The position numbers and the translations under genes are program-made. Shown here in pieces: positions 34,935 to 44,524 of a DNA stretch of 64,000 nt. Below the pieces are notes generated by a model. That model did not search any database. It saw nothing but the letters and a program-made list of their open reading frames with translations, and was not told where the DNA came from. The DNA lies in contig NZ_CP159358.1 of NCBI RefSeq assembly GCF_040500475.1, forward strand, positions 2,728,001-2,792,000. The letters are read 5' to 3'. Numbering within the stretch: the first letter of the stretch is position 1; each line of letters opens with the position of its first letter. This stretch comes from Bacillus sp. Bos-x628 (GTDB taxonomy: Bacteria > Bacillota > Bacilli > Bacillales > Bacillaceae).

Positions 34935-35945
34935 ATGACAGTCACGATCAAAGACATAGCGAAATTGGCAAATGTCTCTCATACCACAGTATCAAGGGCA
35001 TTAAATAACAGTCCTTTTATTAAAGAAAAAACAAAACAAAAGATTTTGTCGATTGCAAAACAGCTGAACTATTCTCCGAACGTCCATGCCAGAGGCCTTG
35101 TATCACAAAAATCATTTACAATTGGTTTGTTTTTTACGAGTTTAACTGAAGGCACATCCTCAAGTTTTTTCGCTGATGCGTTAAAAGGTGTCAACAGTGT
35201 CATAACTGAGCACTATCATATGTTTGTGAGAGGGATTGATGATTTTCATGATTATTCGACCATTCATAAGCAGCGCTATGACGGCATTTTACTCATGAGC
35301 CAAAGTGAGCATGATGAAGCGTTTATCCATCATGTGAAAAGACAAGGCATTCCTCTTCTTGTGCTCAATCGTCGTGTAGAAAGTGATGACGTGATGAATA
35401 TACTAGCAGATGATCGTCAAGGTGCATATCAAGCGACGCAATTTTTCATTCAGCAAGGTCATAAACAGATTGCCATTATTGAAGGAAAAGAAGGCTTTAA
35501 ATCAACGCAGGAAAGAAAAGCTGGCTTTTTGCAAGCATTAATAGATCATAACGTGCCAATGAAAAAAGAATATATGCTTAAAGGTGACTATCATATGAAA
35601 AGTGGCTATGAATCAATGGAAGCTCTGTTAGCCCTTAAGGAGCCGCCAACAGCTCTTTTTTGCTCAAACGATGATATGGCCATTGGGGCGATGAATGCTT
35701 TATACGCAAAAGGAAAAAAGTGTCCGAAGGATGTGTCTATTATCGGTTTTGATGATATCGTATTTTCCTCTTATACAACACCTGCACTGACAACTGTCAA
35801 AAAGCCAATCGAAAAAATGTGTGCGCTCGGAGCAAAAGCCATTCTTTCGGTCATTAACGGGGAAGAACAAGAAGCGGATCATATGAAAAAAGTGTATGTA
35901 CACACAGAACTAGTGATTAGAGATTCGGTCAAAGAGGTGCCTTAA
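34935..35945 (+). CDS. exuR: LacI-family repressor ExuR
   Basis: 336 residues from ATG 34935 (AAAGGCGGAG). The N-terminal helix-turn-helix TIKDIAKLANVSHTTVSRALNN and hinge LNYSPNVHARGLVS are complete; the remainder is a sugar-binding type I fold. Its place within uxa genes identifies it as the galacturonate-responsive repressor. The 16-bp palindromes at uxaC and the partial one before uxaB are its likely sites. The frame upstream from 34902 lacks a ribosome site. Confidence 0.88.
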   Translation: MTVTIKDIAKLANVSHTTVSRALNNSPFIKEKTKQKILSIAKQLNYSPNVHARGLVSQKSFTIGLFFTSLTEGTSSSFFADALKGVNSVITEHYHMFVRGIDDFHDYSTIHKQRYDGILLMSQSEHDEAFIHHVKRQGIPLLVLNRRVESDDVMNILADDRQGAYQATQFFIQQGHKQIAIIEGKEGFKSTQERKAGFLQALIDHNVPMKKEYMLKGDYHMKSGYESMEALLALKEPPTALFCSNDDMAIGAMNALYAKGKKCPKDVSIIGFDDIVFSSYTTPALTTVKKPIEKMCALGAKAILSVINGEEQEADHMKKVYVHTELVIRDSVKEVP

Positions 35946-35965
35946 TAGCACCTTTTCAGCTATAA

Positions 35966-35981
35966 ATGTTCACGTGTGCAT
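35966..35981 (+). promoter_or_regulatory. Possible third ExuR-type operator
   Basis: ATGTTCACGTGTGCAT shares TGTTCACGT with the complement of operator 2, but the other half is degenerate. It sits 19 bp before uxaB and could add local control. Confidence 0.4.
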
Positions 35982-35999
35982 CATAAGGAGGGGAAATAA

Positions 36000-37457
36000 A
36001 TGAAACGATTATCCAAAGCAGTTTATCCGACTGCTGACTATCCAGAAACCATTCTGCAAATCGGTGAAGGAAATTTTATGCGCGGATTTATCAATTGGCA
36101 GATCCAAAAGCTGAATGACCACACTGATTTTAAAGGAAGAGCGGTTGTCGTTCCTCCTCGTAAGGGATCGGTCAGCGCATTAAATGAACAGGATGGCTTG
36201 TATACGATATGTATACAAGGCTTTCATGAGCAAAAGGAAATCAATGAGCGCATGATCATACAATCAATTAGCAGAGGAATTAGTACTTATACGGATTATG
36301 AAGGCTTTTTACAAGTAGCAGAAAATCCTGATCTTCGCTTCGTTTTTTCAAATACGACAGAGGCAGGGCTCGTTTTTAGAGAAGAGGACCGTTTTGAGGA
36401 TCGTCCGCAAACGAGTTTTCCAGGAAAACTGACAGCTTTTTTGTATCATCGATTCAAAGCATTCTCAGGAGATGATCAAAAGGGGCTCATCATACTGCCA
36501 TGTGAGTTGGTTGAAAAAAACGGAGATCGACTAAAAGAATATGTCATCAACATGGCGTGCAAATGGAATCTCCCATCCTCCTTTCTTACATGGATAAAGG
36601 AAGACAATGTCTTTTGTAATACGCTTGTTGATCGGATTGTACCGGGATTTTCTAAGGAAGCTGCTGAAGCGGTACATAAGGAAGAAGGGTATATGGATGA
36701 ACTGCTTGTGATGGCAGAATATTATCACCTGTTTGTCATTGAAGCACCTGCCTTTGTTCAAAGGGAGCTTCCTTTTCAAGAAGCTGGTCTGAATGTGTTG
36801 TTTGTGAAAGATATTTCCCCTTATCGAATGAGAAAGGTGCGCATACTAAACGGGGCCCATACAGCTATGGTACCAATTGCATTGTTATCTGGTTTGGAGA
36901 CAGTAAAAGAAGCTGTGGATGATGATCTTATCGGTCCATTTATCCGAAGCATGCTGGATGAAGAAGTTCTGCCCAGCCTAGGGCTTCCTTACAAAGAGAC
37001 ATCTCTCTATACACAAGCGGTTTGGGATCGTTTTTGTAATCCATTTGTGAAGCATCAATTAATGGATATTGCATTAAATGGTGTGTCAAAGTTTCAAACT
37101 CGTATTCTCCCATCTATGCTTGATTATGTAGAACTTACAAAGCAGTTGCCAATGAAACTAGTATTTGCACTGAGCAGTCTCATTTATTTTTACGGAAAAT
37201 GTGCGAATTTATTAAAGGATGATGAGTATGTGATGACATGGATGAAGAAGGCTTGGGAAGAGGAGCATCATTCCTATTTATCTGTCGTTGAACGAATTCT
37301 TTCAAACCAACAGTTATGGGGGATGAACTTATTGAGTGTACAGGGATTGAGCCATGCTGTAGCTGATCAGCTCACATTCATACATGAGCATGGAATGAGA
37401 GCCGCTGTGCATCAAATGTTGCATCATCAATATGAAAACCAGGGGGAGAAAGCATGA
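36000..37457 (+). CDS. uxaB: Tagaturonate reductase (altronate oxidoreductase) UxaB
   Basis: 485 residues (B. subtilis 480), polyol/mannitol dehydrogenase family. ILQIGEGNFMRGFINWQ is the N-terminal NAD-binding loop, and FVKDISPYRMRKVRILNGAHTA is represented by the catalytic KVRILNGAHT. It reduces tagaturonate to altronate with NADH. AAGGAGGGG is the ribosome site. Its stop overlaps the uxaA start by 4 bp. Confidence 0.92.
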   Translation: MKRLSKAVYPTADYPETILQIGEGNFMRGFINWQIQKLNDHTDFKGRAVVVPPRKGSVSALNEQDGLYTICIQGFHEQKEINERMIIQSISRGISTYTDYEGFLQVAENPDLRFVFSNTTEAGLVFREEDRFEDRPQTSFPGKLTAFLYHRFKAFSGDDQKGLIILPCELVEKNGDRLKEYVINMACKWNLPSSFLTWIKEDNVFCNTLVDRIVPGFSKEAAEAVHKEEGYMDELLVMAEYYHLFVIEAPAFVQRELPFQEAGLNVLFVKDISPYRMRKVRILNGAHTAMVPIALLSGLETVKEAVDDDLIGPFIRSMLDEEVLPSLGLPYKETSLYTQAVWDRFCNPFVKHQLMDIALNGVSKFQTRILPSMLDYVELTKQLPMKLVFALSSLIYFYGKCANLLKDDEYVMTWMKKAWEEEHHSYLSVVERILSNQQLWGMNLLSVQGLSHAVADQLTFIHEHGMRAAVHQMLHHQYENQGEKA

Positions 37458-38947
37458 AAGAATTTATTGTGATTCATCCTTCAGATAACGTCGGCATTGC
37501 ACTAAAAGTGCTTGCGCAAGGTGAGAAGCTGCAACATCAAGGAAACACACTTATATTAAAAGAAACCATCCCTAAAGGTCATAAATTTGCATTAGTTGAT
37601 ATCAAGCAAAGAGACAACGTGATTAAATATGGGTATCCGATTGGTCATGCTACAACTTCTATCGCAACTGGAGAATGGGTCCATACGCATAATATAAAAA
37701 CCAATTTATCTGGTAAGCTCGATTATCAATATGAACCTTCTTTTACTGAAACTCTCTATGAAGAAATGAATCTTACTTTTAAAGGTTATAAGAGGAAAAA
37801 CGGAGCAAGTGGTATCCGCAATGAGCTATGGATTGTGCCAACGGTCGGTTGTGTCAATGGCATCGCCGATCAAATCATCCAAATCTTTTCCGCTGAAATG
37901 GGAGGAGACATACATCCTTTTGAAACGGCTCTCGTGTTAAAGCATAACTATGGGTGTTCACAGCTTGGAGATGATCATGAGAACACAAAAACCATTTTGC
38001 AAAATGCAGTGAAGCACCCGAATGCTGGAGGGGTACTCGTCTTAGGACTTGGGTGTGAAAACAATGACATAGAGGATTTTAAGTCTACATTAGGTGATTA
38101 TGACCAAGAGAGGGTCAAATTTTTAAGAAGCCAAGAAGTGGGAGATGAAATCGAGACGGGCGTTACCTTACTTAGAGAAATTTATGAAGCCGCCCAAGGA
38201 GATCGTCGTGAAGATATCCCGTTATCTGAGCTGAAAATCGGCTTGAAGTGCGGAGGATCAGATGGGTTCTCTGGCATTACGGCAAATCCGCTTTTAGGAA
38301 GGCTGTCTGATTTTATTGTAGCCCAAGGAGGGACGACCGTATTAACAGAAGTGCCAGAAATGTTTGGCGCTGAAACCATCTTAATGGAGAGAGCGGAATC
38401 TAAAGCCACTTTCGACAAGATTGTTCATATGATTAATGATTTTAAACAATACTTTATTGATCATCGACAGCCAGTGTATGAAAATCCTTCCCCGGGAAAT
38501 AAATCAGGCGGAATTTCGACATTAGAAGATAAATCTCTTGGCTGTACTCAAAAGGCGGGCACTTCCGAAATTAGAGATGTATTGAAATATGGAGAGTTGC
38601 TTAAACAAAAAGGTCTTCATTTATTAAGTGCACCTGGTAATGATTTGGTTGCCTCATCTGCTCTTGCTGCTTCTGGCTGTCAGATGGTGTTATTTACAAC
38701 AGGGAGAGGGACGCCATTTGGCACATTCGTCCCAACAGTGAAAGTGTCGACCAATACGGCGTTATACGAAACAAAGAAGCATTGGATTGATTTTAATGCT
38801 GGAGAATTGCTAGAAGATGTTCCAGAAGATGTTGTGTTGAAAAAATTTATTTCATATGTCATTGGTGTGGCAAGCGGTAAACAATTAAATCATGAAAAGA
38901 ATCATTTTAAAGAGCTTGCAATCTTTAAAACAGGTGTCACACTTTAG
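37454..38947 (+). CDS. uxaA: Altronate dehydratase UxaA
   Basis: 497 residues (B. subtilis 497). An N-terminal SAF domain (to about 85) precedes the dehydratase body with NYGCSQLGDD, GLGCENND, LKCGGSDGFSG and TGRGTPFG, typical of UxaA/GarD. It dehydrates altronate to 2-keto-3-deoxygluconate. The next enzymes, KdgK and KdgA, are not in this window. Confidence 0.93.
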   Translation: MKEFIVIHPSDNVGIALKVLAQGEKLQHQGNTLILKETIPKGHKFALVDIKQRDNVIKYGYPIGHATTSIATGEWVHTHNIKTNLSGKLDYQYEPSFTETLYEEMNLTFKGYKRKNGASGIRNELWIVPTVGCVNGIADQIIQIFSAEMGGDIHPFETALVLKHNYGCSQLGDDHENTKTILQNAVKHPNAGGVLVLGLGCENNDIEDFKSTLGDYDQERVKFLRSQEVGDEIETGVTLLREIYEAAQGDRREDIPLSELKIGLKCGGSDGFSGITANPLLGRLSDFIVAQGGTTVLTEVPEMFGAETILMERAESKATFDKIVHMINDFKQYFIDHRQPVYENPSPGNKSGGISTLEDKSLGCTQKAGTSEIRDVLKYGELLKQKGLHLLSAPGNDLVASSALAASGCQMVLFTTGRGTPFGTFVPTVKVSTNTALYETKKHWIDFNAGELLEDVPEDVVLKKFISYVIGVASGKQLNHEKNHFKELAIFKTGVTL

Positions 38948-38969
38948 GGCGACTGGGGGGATAAGTGGA

Positions 38970-40367
38970 ATGTCTAAAAAACGTGATTTGATGTATATCA
39001 CAGCAGGGATGGTTTTAACAGGAATCGGGCTCGCTCGGTTGGCGAAGCAAGAGAAGAAAGGCAAAGAAGCTGACGAAAACGAAAAGGAGCAGATTTTAAA
39101 GCAAATAAAAGCACCGGTATTTCCCGATCGTGAATTAAATGTGGTTCATTATGGTGCAGACCCTAAAGGGATAGAGCTTTCGACAAAAGCCATTCAGTCT
39201 GCGATAGATGATGCGAATCGTTTGAAAGGGGGGCGTGTCCTTATTCCTAAGGGAACGTTTTTAACAGGGGCTCTTGAATTAAAAAGCAATGTGGAGCTTC
39301 ACCTGCATAACAACGCATATGTGATGTTCAGTCAGAATCCAAAGCATTACCTCCCACTCGTACTGACTCGATATGAAGGGATTGAACTATATAATTATTC
39401 TCCTCTCATTTATGCACATCAGGCAGAAAACATTGCAATTACAGGAAATGGGACACTGGATGGCAGGGGAGATGATCATCATTGGTGGCCATGGAAGTAT
39501 GGAACGAACGGTCAACCTTCACAGGAGAGAGATCGTCAACTTCTTTTTGATATGGCTGAAAAACGTATGCCGGTTGAAGAAAGAATATTTGGAGAAGGTC
39601 ATTATCTGCGATCAAGCTTTATACAGCCGTACCAATGTCAACATGTACTGATTGAAGGAGTGACAGTGAAAGATTCACCGATGTGGCAAATCCATCCGGT
39701 ACTCAGTCAAAATGTAATCGTCCGTCATGTGAAAGTGATTGGACATGGACCGAATACAGATGGTGTGAATCCAGAATCTTGTCAGAATGTGCTTATTGAA
39801 GATTGTTATTTTGATAATGGGGATGACTGTATTGCCATTAAATCTGGCAGAAATGAGGACGGCCGAAGAATTGGTATTCCTTCGGAAAACATAGTGATTC
39901 GCCGAAATGAAATGCGTGATGGTCACGGCGGGGTGACGATAGGCAGTGAAATATCTGGTGGAGTCAGACATGTGTACGCAGAGGATAATATGATGGACAG
40001 TCCGAACCTTGATCGGGCACTTCGTATAAAAACCAACTCTGTCAGGGGCGGAATCATTGAACATATTTATTTTAAAAACAATACGGTAAAAAGCGTAAAG
40101 CATGAGGTTGTCTGTATTGACATGATGTATGAGGAAGGAGATGCGGGCCCGCATCGTCCTGTTGTTCGTCATATTGAGGTAGAAGGGCTAAAAAGCAACG
40201 GTGGGCAATATGGTGTGAAAATTGCAGCATATCCGCATTCGCCTGTGACTCATTTTAAAATGAAGGATTGTGTCATAGAGAATGTGTCGTATCCACTTTC
40301 ATTAGAACACGCAGTGTCACCATCTTTTCAGCAGGTCATCATCAATGGTGAACAAGTCAATCAATAG
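38970..40367 (+). CDS. Glycoside hydrolase family 28 (polygalacturonase-type)
   Basis: 465 residues from ATG 38970 (GGGGGGATAAGTGG ribosome site), 22 bp after uxaA. Right-handed beta-helix of GH28 with the catalytic set NTDGVNPESC, GDDCIAIKSG, GHGGVTIGSE and RIKT all intact. The N-terminus has one hydrophobic helix (about residues 8-22) without a clear cleavage site, followed by a charged stretch, so it is either membrane-anchored or internal. It probably releases galacturonate from oligogalacturonides as an exo-acting enzyme, feeding UxaC. Endo- or rhamnogalacturonan activity cannot be excluded. Confidence 0.85.
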   Translation: MSKKRDLMYITAGMVLTGIGLARLAKQEKKGKEADENEKEQILKQIKAPVFPDRELNVVHYGADPKGIELSTKAIQSAIDDANRLKGGRVLIPKGTFLTGALELKSNVELHLHNNAYVMFSQNPKHYLPLVLTRYEGIELYNYSPLIYAHQAENIAITGNGTLDGRGDDHHWWPWKYGTNGQPSQERDRQLLFDMAEKRMPVEERIFGEGHYLRSSFIQPYQCQHVLIEGVTVKDSPMWQIHPVLSQNVIVRHVKVIGHGPNTDGVNPESCQNVLIEDCYFDNGDDCIAIKSGRNEDGRRIGIPSENIVIRRNEMRDGHGGVTIGSEISGGVRHVYAEDNMMDSPNLDRALRIKTNSVRGGIIEHIYFKNNTVKSVKHEVVCIDMMYEEGDAGPHRPVVRHIEVEGLKSNGGQYGVKIAAYPHSPVTHFKMKDCVIENVSYPLSLEHAVSPSFQQVIINGEQVNQ

Positions 40368-40376
40368 CTTCTTGAG

Positions 40377-40406
40377 AAAACAGCCTTTTGACGGGCTGCT
40401 TTTCTA
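40377..40406 (+). terminator. Terminator of the galacturonate block
   Basis: ACAGCC pairs with GGGCTG around a 7-nt loop, followed by CTTTTCT. Confidence 0.7.
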
Positions 40407-40540
40407 ATTTAAGGATGAAAAATACGCTTTTGGACATCACATATACAACCTATCGGCACTGTAGTATAATATTCCCGAAATTAGAAAAGAATTGACGGAA
40501 GGAATTCCATCAACAGTACATAAAGCAGGGGGGTTATATC

Positions 40541-41491
40541 ATGAAGAAATTAACAGCCATTTGGCTATCATTATTGCTTATGTTTGGTGTGTTAGCTGGA
40601 TGTGCAGGAGCTGAAACAGATCACACAACAACTGGTTCACAAAACAAAGAGACGACTGCTGGTGCATTTCCTGTTTCCATTCAAGATGCAACTGGTAAAA
40701 CCGTCGAAATCAAAGAACAGCCAAAACGGATTGTTTCCTTAATCCCAAGTAATACAGAGATTGCTTATGCACTTGGTCTTGGAGACAAAATAGTCGGCAG
40801 ATCAGATTTTGACAATTATCCAAAGGAAGTAGAAAAGGTAGAAAAAATTGGGGGAATGGAATTCAATGTAGAGAAAGTCATCTCCCTAAAACCTGATCTC
40901 GTGTTGGCACATGCATCACAGATGAGTTCCAAAGAAGGATTTAAACAGCTAAAAGATGCAGGTGTTCAAGTGTTGACAGTAAATGATGCGACATCTTTTA
41001 AAGATGTTTACAAATCAATCAACATGATTGGGGAAGCTGCTGGAGTGAAAGAGGCATCAACAAAGCTTGTGAACCGCATGAAAACAAGCTTGAGTGACAT
41101 CAAGAAAAAAGCAGCGTCCATTTCAAAAAACGAACAAAAAACAGTCTTTGTCGAAGTGTCAAAAGCTCCTGAAATCTATACAACTGGTCAAAATACATTT
41201 ATGGATGAAATGCTGTCAACCATTCATGCAAAAAATGCGGCAGGAGACCAAACTGGCTGGGTACAAATGACAGAAGAATCATTGATCAAATTAAATCCAG
41301 ACGCCATTGTAACAATTGATGGTGCGAGTTTAGCTGACTTGAAAAAAAGAGATGGCTGGAATGCTGTAAAGGCAGTGAAGGAAAAACAAGTCTTTCAATT
41401 GAATACGGATCTCGCATCAAGACCGGGACCGAGGTTGATTGAAGGAGTCGAGGAACTTGCAAAAAGCATCTACCCTGACACGTTCAAATAA
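40541..41491 (+). CDS. yvrC: Cobalamin-type ABC binding lipoprotein YvrC
   Basis: 316 residues with a lipobox (GVLAGCAG, Cys21), then a cluster A-II (BtuF/FhuD) fold: PKRIVSLIPSNTEIAYALGLGDKIVGRSDF and KPDLVLA are seen in its opening lobe. SLIPSNTEI and the neighbouring cobalamin adenosyltransferase argue for corrinoid rather than siderophore binding. Matches YvrC (314). I found no cobalamin riboswitch before it; TATAAT stands at about 40465. Confidence 0.82.
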   Translation: MKKLTAIWLSLLLMFGVLAGCAGAETDHTTTGSQNKETTAGAFPVSIQDATGKTVEIKEQPKRIVSLIPSNTEIAYALGLGDKIVGRSDFDNYPKEVEKVEKIGGMEFNVEKVISLKPDLVLAHASQMSSKEGFKQLKDAGVQVLTVNDATSFKDVYKSINMIGEAAGVKEASTKLVNRMKTSLSDIKKKAASISKNEQKTVFVEVSKAPEIYTTGQNTFMDEMLSTIHAKNAAGDQTGWVQMTEESLIKLNPDAIVTIDGASLADLKKRDGWNAVKAVKEKQVFQLNTDLASRPGPRLIEGVEELAKSIYPDTFK

Positions 41492-42515
41492 ATTAATCAT
41501 CACATACGCTTTAAGCGTTGTATTACTTGTGATCAGCATTGGAATGGGGATCTCACTTGGTAGTTTAGGGATTCCCATTCCTTCTATTATTCGTATATTT
41601 GTTCATGAGCTATTCGGTATTCGCGCTGGAACCATTGATTCAATTGAAGACAATATAGTGATGAATATTCGTTTGCCGAGGGTCATTTTAGCGGCATTAG
41701 TCGGTGCGGCACTGGCGTTATCTGGTGCAGCTTTTCAAGGTTTATTAAAAAACCCCCTTGCTGATCCTTATACACTAGGCGTGTCCCAAGGAGCATCTGT
41801 TGGAGCAGTGACGACCTTGTTTTTCAGCTTACAAATCCCCTTGTTAGGTAGTTTTACACTGCCTTTTTTCAGTATGACAACGGCACTTGTGACGCTCTGT
41901 CTCGTTCTGTTTTTGGCACATCTTGTTCATAGAGGAATGAGTATTTCCTCATTAATATTGACCGGTGTGATTTTTAGCTCCTTTTTGGGAGCGCTGATTT
42001 CTTTAATGATTGCTTTAACTGGTGATGATTTAAAAGAGATTATTCATTGGCTGCTTGGCAGCGTGTCCATGAGGGGATGGCGCTATATTGCCCTTTTTTT
42101 ACCTTTCTTTCTGACAGGTACCTTTGCGCTCATTCTGACAGGACGAGATTTGAACGTGATGACGTATGGGGAAGAGAAGGCAACGTTATTAGGTGTGCAT
42201 GTCAAAAGGAGCAAATACATTGTTCTTGTTGCTGGTTCTATTCTGACTGGCAGTGCTGTGGCTGTGTCAGGAACAATCGGTTTTGTGGGGCTTGTGATTC
42301 CGCATTTTATTCGTCTATTAGCTGTCACAGATCATCGTCATCTTCTACCTTTATCCATGCTGAACGGGGCATCTTTTCTTGTTTTAGCCGATTTGTTATC
42401 ACGTACGATCATTGAACCTACTGAATTGCCGATAGGCATTATTACTGCATTAATTGGTGCACCCGTATTTGGGATGATTCTCATCCGCAGGTATAAAGGA
42501 GGAGCGCATCTATGA
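41457..42515 (+). CDS. yvrB: Cobalamin-type ABC permease YvrB
   Basis: About 352 residues from TTG 41457, which overlaps yvrC by 35 bp and is preceded by GAAGGAGTCGAGG. Another TTG at 41439 is possible. A ten-helix BtuC/FecCD permease: RLPRVILAALVGAALALSGAAFQ is represented by RLPRVILAA and LSGAAFQG, and SGTIGFVGLVIPH is the ATPase-docking loop. It works with YvrC and YvrA. Confidence 0.85.
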   Translation: MQKASTLTRSNKLIITYALSVVLLVISIGMGISLGSLGIPIPSIIRIFVHELFGIRAGTIDSIEDNIVMNIRLPRVILAALVGAALALSGAAFQGLLKNPLADPYTLGVSQGASVGAVTTLFFSLQIPLLGSFTLPFFSMTTALVTLCLVLFLAHLVHRGMSISSLILTGVIFSSFLGALISLMIALTGDDLKEIIHWLLGSVSMRGWRYIALFLPFFLTGTFALILTGRDLNVMTYGEEKATLLGVHVKRSKYIVLVAGSILTGSAVAVSGTIGFVGLVIPHFIRLLAVTDHRHLLPLSMLNGASFLVLADLLSRTIIEPTELPIGIITALIGAPVFGMILIRRYKGGAHL

Positions 42516-43810
42516 TTCAAGTGAAGGAAGTCAGAGGCGGTTATGGAGAGAAACAAGTCATCCGCGGCATTAGTTTTGAGGTAAAGGAAGGAGAGTTTGT
42601 CGGTATACTTGGACCAAATGGCAGCGGTAAAACGACATTGCTCAAGATGATGGCTGGTATATTAACACCAGAGAGCGGTCATGTACTCCTCAACGATAGG
42701 TCAATCCAATCATACCGGCCGAAGGCGCTTGCGCAAAAGATTGCTGTATTACCGCAAAAAACCGATCAAGCCTTCTCATTTACAGTCGAAGAAACCGTTC
42801 AGTTTGGACGTTATCCTTATCAAAAAGGACTGTTGCAATCTTTAACGAAAGAGGATTTGCATGTCATAAACAAAGTCATAGAACAAACAGATATAGCCCG
42901 ATTTAAGGAGAAATCCATCCATGAATTAAGCGGAGGAGAACAGCAGCGTGTGTATTTAGCACAGGCATTAGCTCAGCAGCCGCAATACTTATTACTAGAT
43001 GAACCAACGAGCTTTCTTGATTTAGCCTATCAAAAAAATCTGCTTGATTTCATCAAAGAAGAGACAACTTCCTTTGGGCTGACGGTGATTGCTGTGTTTC
43101 ATGATGTAAATATCGCAAGCTTATATTGTGATCGGCTGCTCCTGCTTCATCAAGGAAAGGCTGAGGTATTTGACGAGCCAGATCGTGTGCTGACAACCGA
43201 ACGAATGCAGCGGGTTTATGAAACGGATGTAACAAAACTGCATCACCCTCTTCGCGCTACTCCTCAATTGATCATTGAACCTGCGACTGTCTCAGCAGGT
43301 TCAAATGAGAGGAAACTAGCAGATGGATGGAGGACGTATGGATCTAGTGGGATGATTTATTCCATTAATCATCCGCTTCGCATACTATCCTCTCATAAGG
43401 ACAATGGCGGATTCTTTTGGAAAAGATCACTTGGAACAGGGACTTGGGCACTTCATGATACGAGTGAACAGTCAGATGGACCTGATGATATGCTGTTCCT
43501 CTTTCAAGCAGACGGACAAAAGCAATACGCTGCCGAGAGTGATGGAGATTATCTGTACCTCTATGGCATGCAGCATAAAGGAGAGCTGGCAGTTTGGCTT
43601 TTGCTCAATGGTTTTTTATCAGATGGAACGTTTGTTCAACTCATGGGACAGCTTATGAGAATCATTCAAATGGAGACTTGCTTCAACATCCATCATCTAT
43701 GTATAGCTGCTACCCAGAGCCAAGAAGATTTAAGTGATGCGATTTCACATGCGTTGTTACGAGAGAAAATCAATCATCTTCTTCAAACATTAGATGCTAT
43801 AAAAAAGTGA
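42512..43810 (+). CDS. yvrA: ABC ATPase YvrA with C-terminal extra domain
   Basis: 432 residues; a plain BtuD-type ATPase has about 255. The first 255 hold Walker A GPNGSGKTT, signature ELSGGEQQRV, Walker B LLLDEPTSFLD and FHDVN. The C-terminal 170 residues (LRILSSHKDNGGFFW onward) resemble the CbiZ adenosylcobinamide amidohydrolase domain known to be fused to some Firmicute BtuD proteins. If so, imported cobinamides are hydrolysed to cobyric acid at the importer. The match is weak by eye. It overlaps yvrB by 4 bp; ribosome site AAAGGAGGAGCG. Confidence 0.8.
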   Translation: MIQVKEVRGGYGEKQVIRGISFEVKEGEFVGILGPNGSGKTTLLKMMAGILTPESGHVLLNDRSIQSYRPKALAQKIAVLPQKTDQAFSFTVEETVQFGRYPYQKGLLQSLTKEDLHVINKVIEQTDIARFKEKSIHELSGGEQQRVYLAQALAQQPQYLLLDEPTSFLDLAYQKNLLDFIKEETTSFGLTVIAVFHDVNIASLYCDRLLLLHQGKAEVFDEPDRVLTTERMQRVYETDVTKLHHPLRATPQLIIEPATVSAGSNERKLADGWRTYGSSGMIYSINHPLRILSSHKDNGGFFWKRSLGTGTWALHDTSEQSDGPDDMLFLFQADGQKQYAAESDGDYLYLYGMQHKGELAVWLLLNGFLSDGTFVQLMGQLMRIIQMETCFNIHHLCIAATQSQEDLSDAISHALLREKINHLLQTLDAIKK

Positions 43811-43878
43811 ACTTTAATACACTCGTCTCACCTTCGGGGTATACTAAAAGAACGAATTGATGAAAAAGGGGTGACATG

Positions 43879-44448
43879 ATGAAACTTTATACAAAAACCG
43901 GTGATCAAGGAAAAACGGGATTAATTGGCGGGAGAACGGATAAAGATGATATGAGAGTAGAAGCGTACGGTACGTTAGATGAAGCTAACAGCTTCATTGG
44001 TCTTGCTCATGCGAATTTGCGCCAGTATGGGGAATTGTTTCAAGATGTCCTTTCAGAGCTGATTGTGATTCAGCATGAACTGTTCGACTGTGGCGGTGAT
44101 CTGGCAACGATGAAACCACGCCAAGAAGGAAAATTATCAGAAGAATCTGTGGCTGTCCTTGAGGATAGAATAGATGTGTACGTAGAAGAAGCTTCGCCGC
44201 TGACAAAATTTATTTTGCCGGGCGGTACGGAAGGTGCGGCATTATTACATGTGGCGCGTACGGTGATCAGAAGGGCGGAGCGCCAAATTGTGACTTTAGC
44301 GAAACAGGAGGATATCCCGGCTGTTACGTGCACATATGTGAACCGGCTATCCGATTATTTATTTGCAGCCGCACGTATTGTGAATCATCGACTTGGTCAA
44401 GCTGATGTTGAATATGAACGCAGTGCACACGTATTTCAGTCTAAATAA
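43879..44448 (+). CDS. yvqK: ATP:cob(I)alamin adenosyltransferase YvqK (PduO type)
   Basis: 189 residues from ATG 43879 (a preceding ATG at 43876 is equally possible; AAAAAGGGGTGA). TKTGDQGKTGLIGG is the ATP-binding N-terminus of PduO-type enzymes; FILPGGT, RRAERQIV and YVNRLSDYLFAAAR are the other conserved blocks. It adds the 5'-deoxyadenosyl group to cob(I)alamin. Its position behind yvrCBA links uptake to coenzyme formation. Confidence 0.93.
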   Translation: MKLYTKTGDQGKTGLIGGRTDKDDMRVEAYGTLDEANSFIGLAHANLRQYGELFQDVLSELIVIQHELFDCGGDLATMKPRQEGKLSEESVAVLEDRIDVYVEEASPLTKFILPGGTEGAALLHVARTVIRRAERQIVTLAKQEDIPAVTCTYVNRLSDYLFAAARIVNHRLGQADVEYERSAHVFQSK

Positions 44449-44450
44449 GT

Positions 44451-44483
44451 AAGGCACTCTTCGTAAAGAAGGGTGCTTTTTTG
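44451..44483 (+). terminator. yvqK terminator
   Basis: AGGCACTCTT pairs with AAGAAGGGTGC(T) around CGTA, followed by T6. Confidence 0.85.
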
Positions 44484-44524
44484 ATGGGTGTCAAACAGTC
44501 AGTCTAAACAAAATTACGACTCTG

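Noticed and set aside
40408..40540. Cobalamin riboswitch in front of yvrC
   Set aside because: The 130-bp region is too short and has no B12 box.
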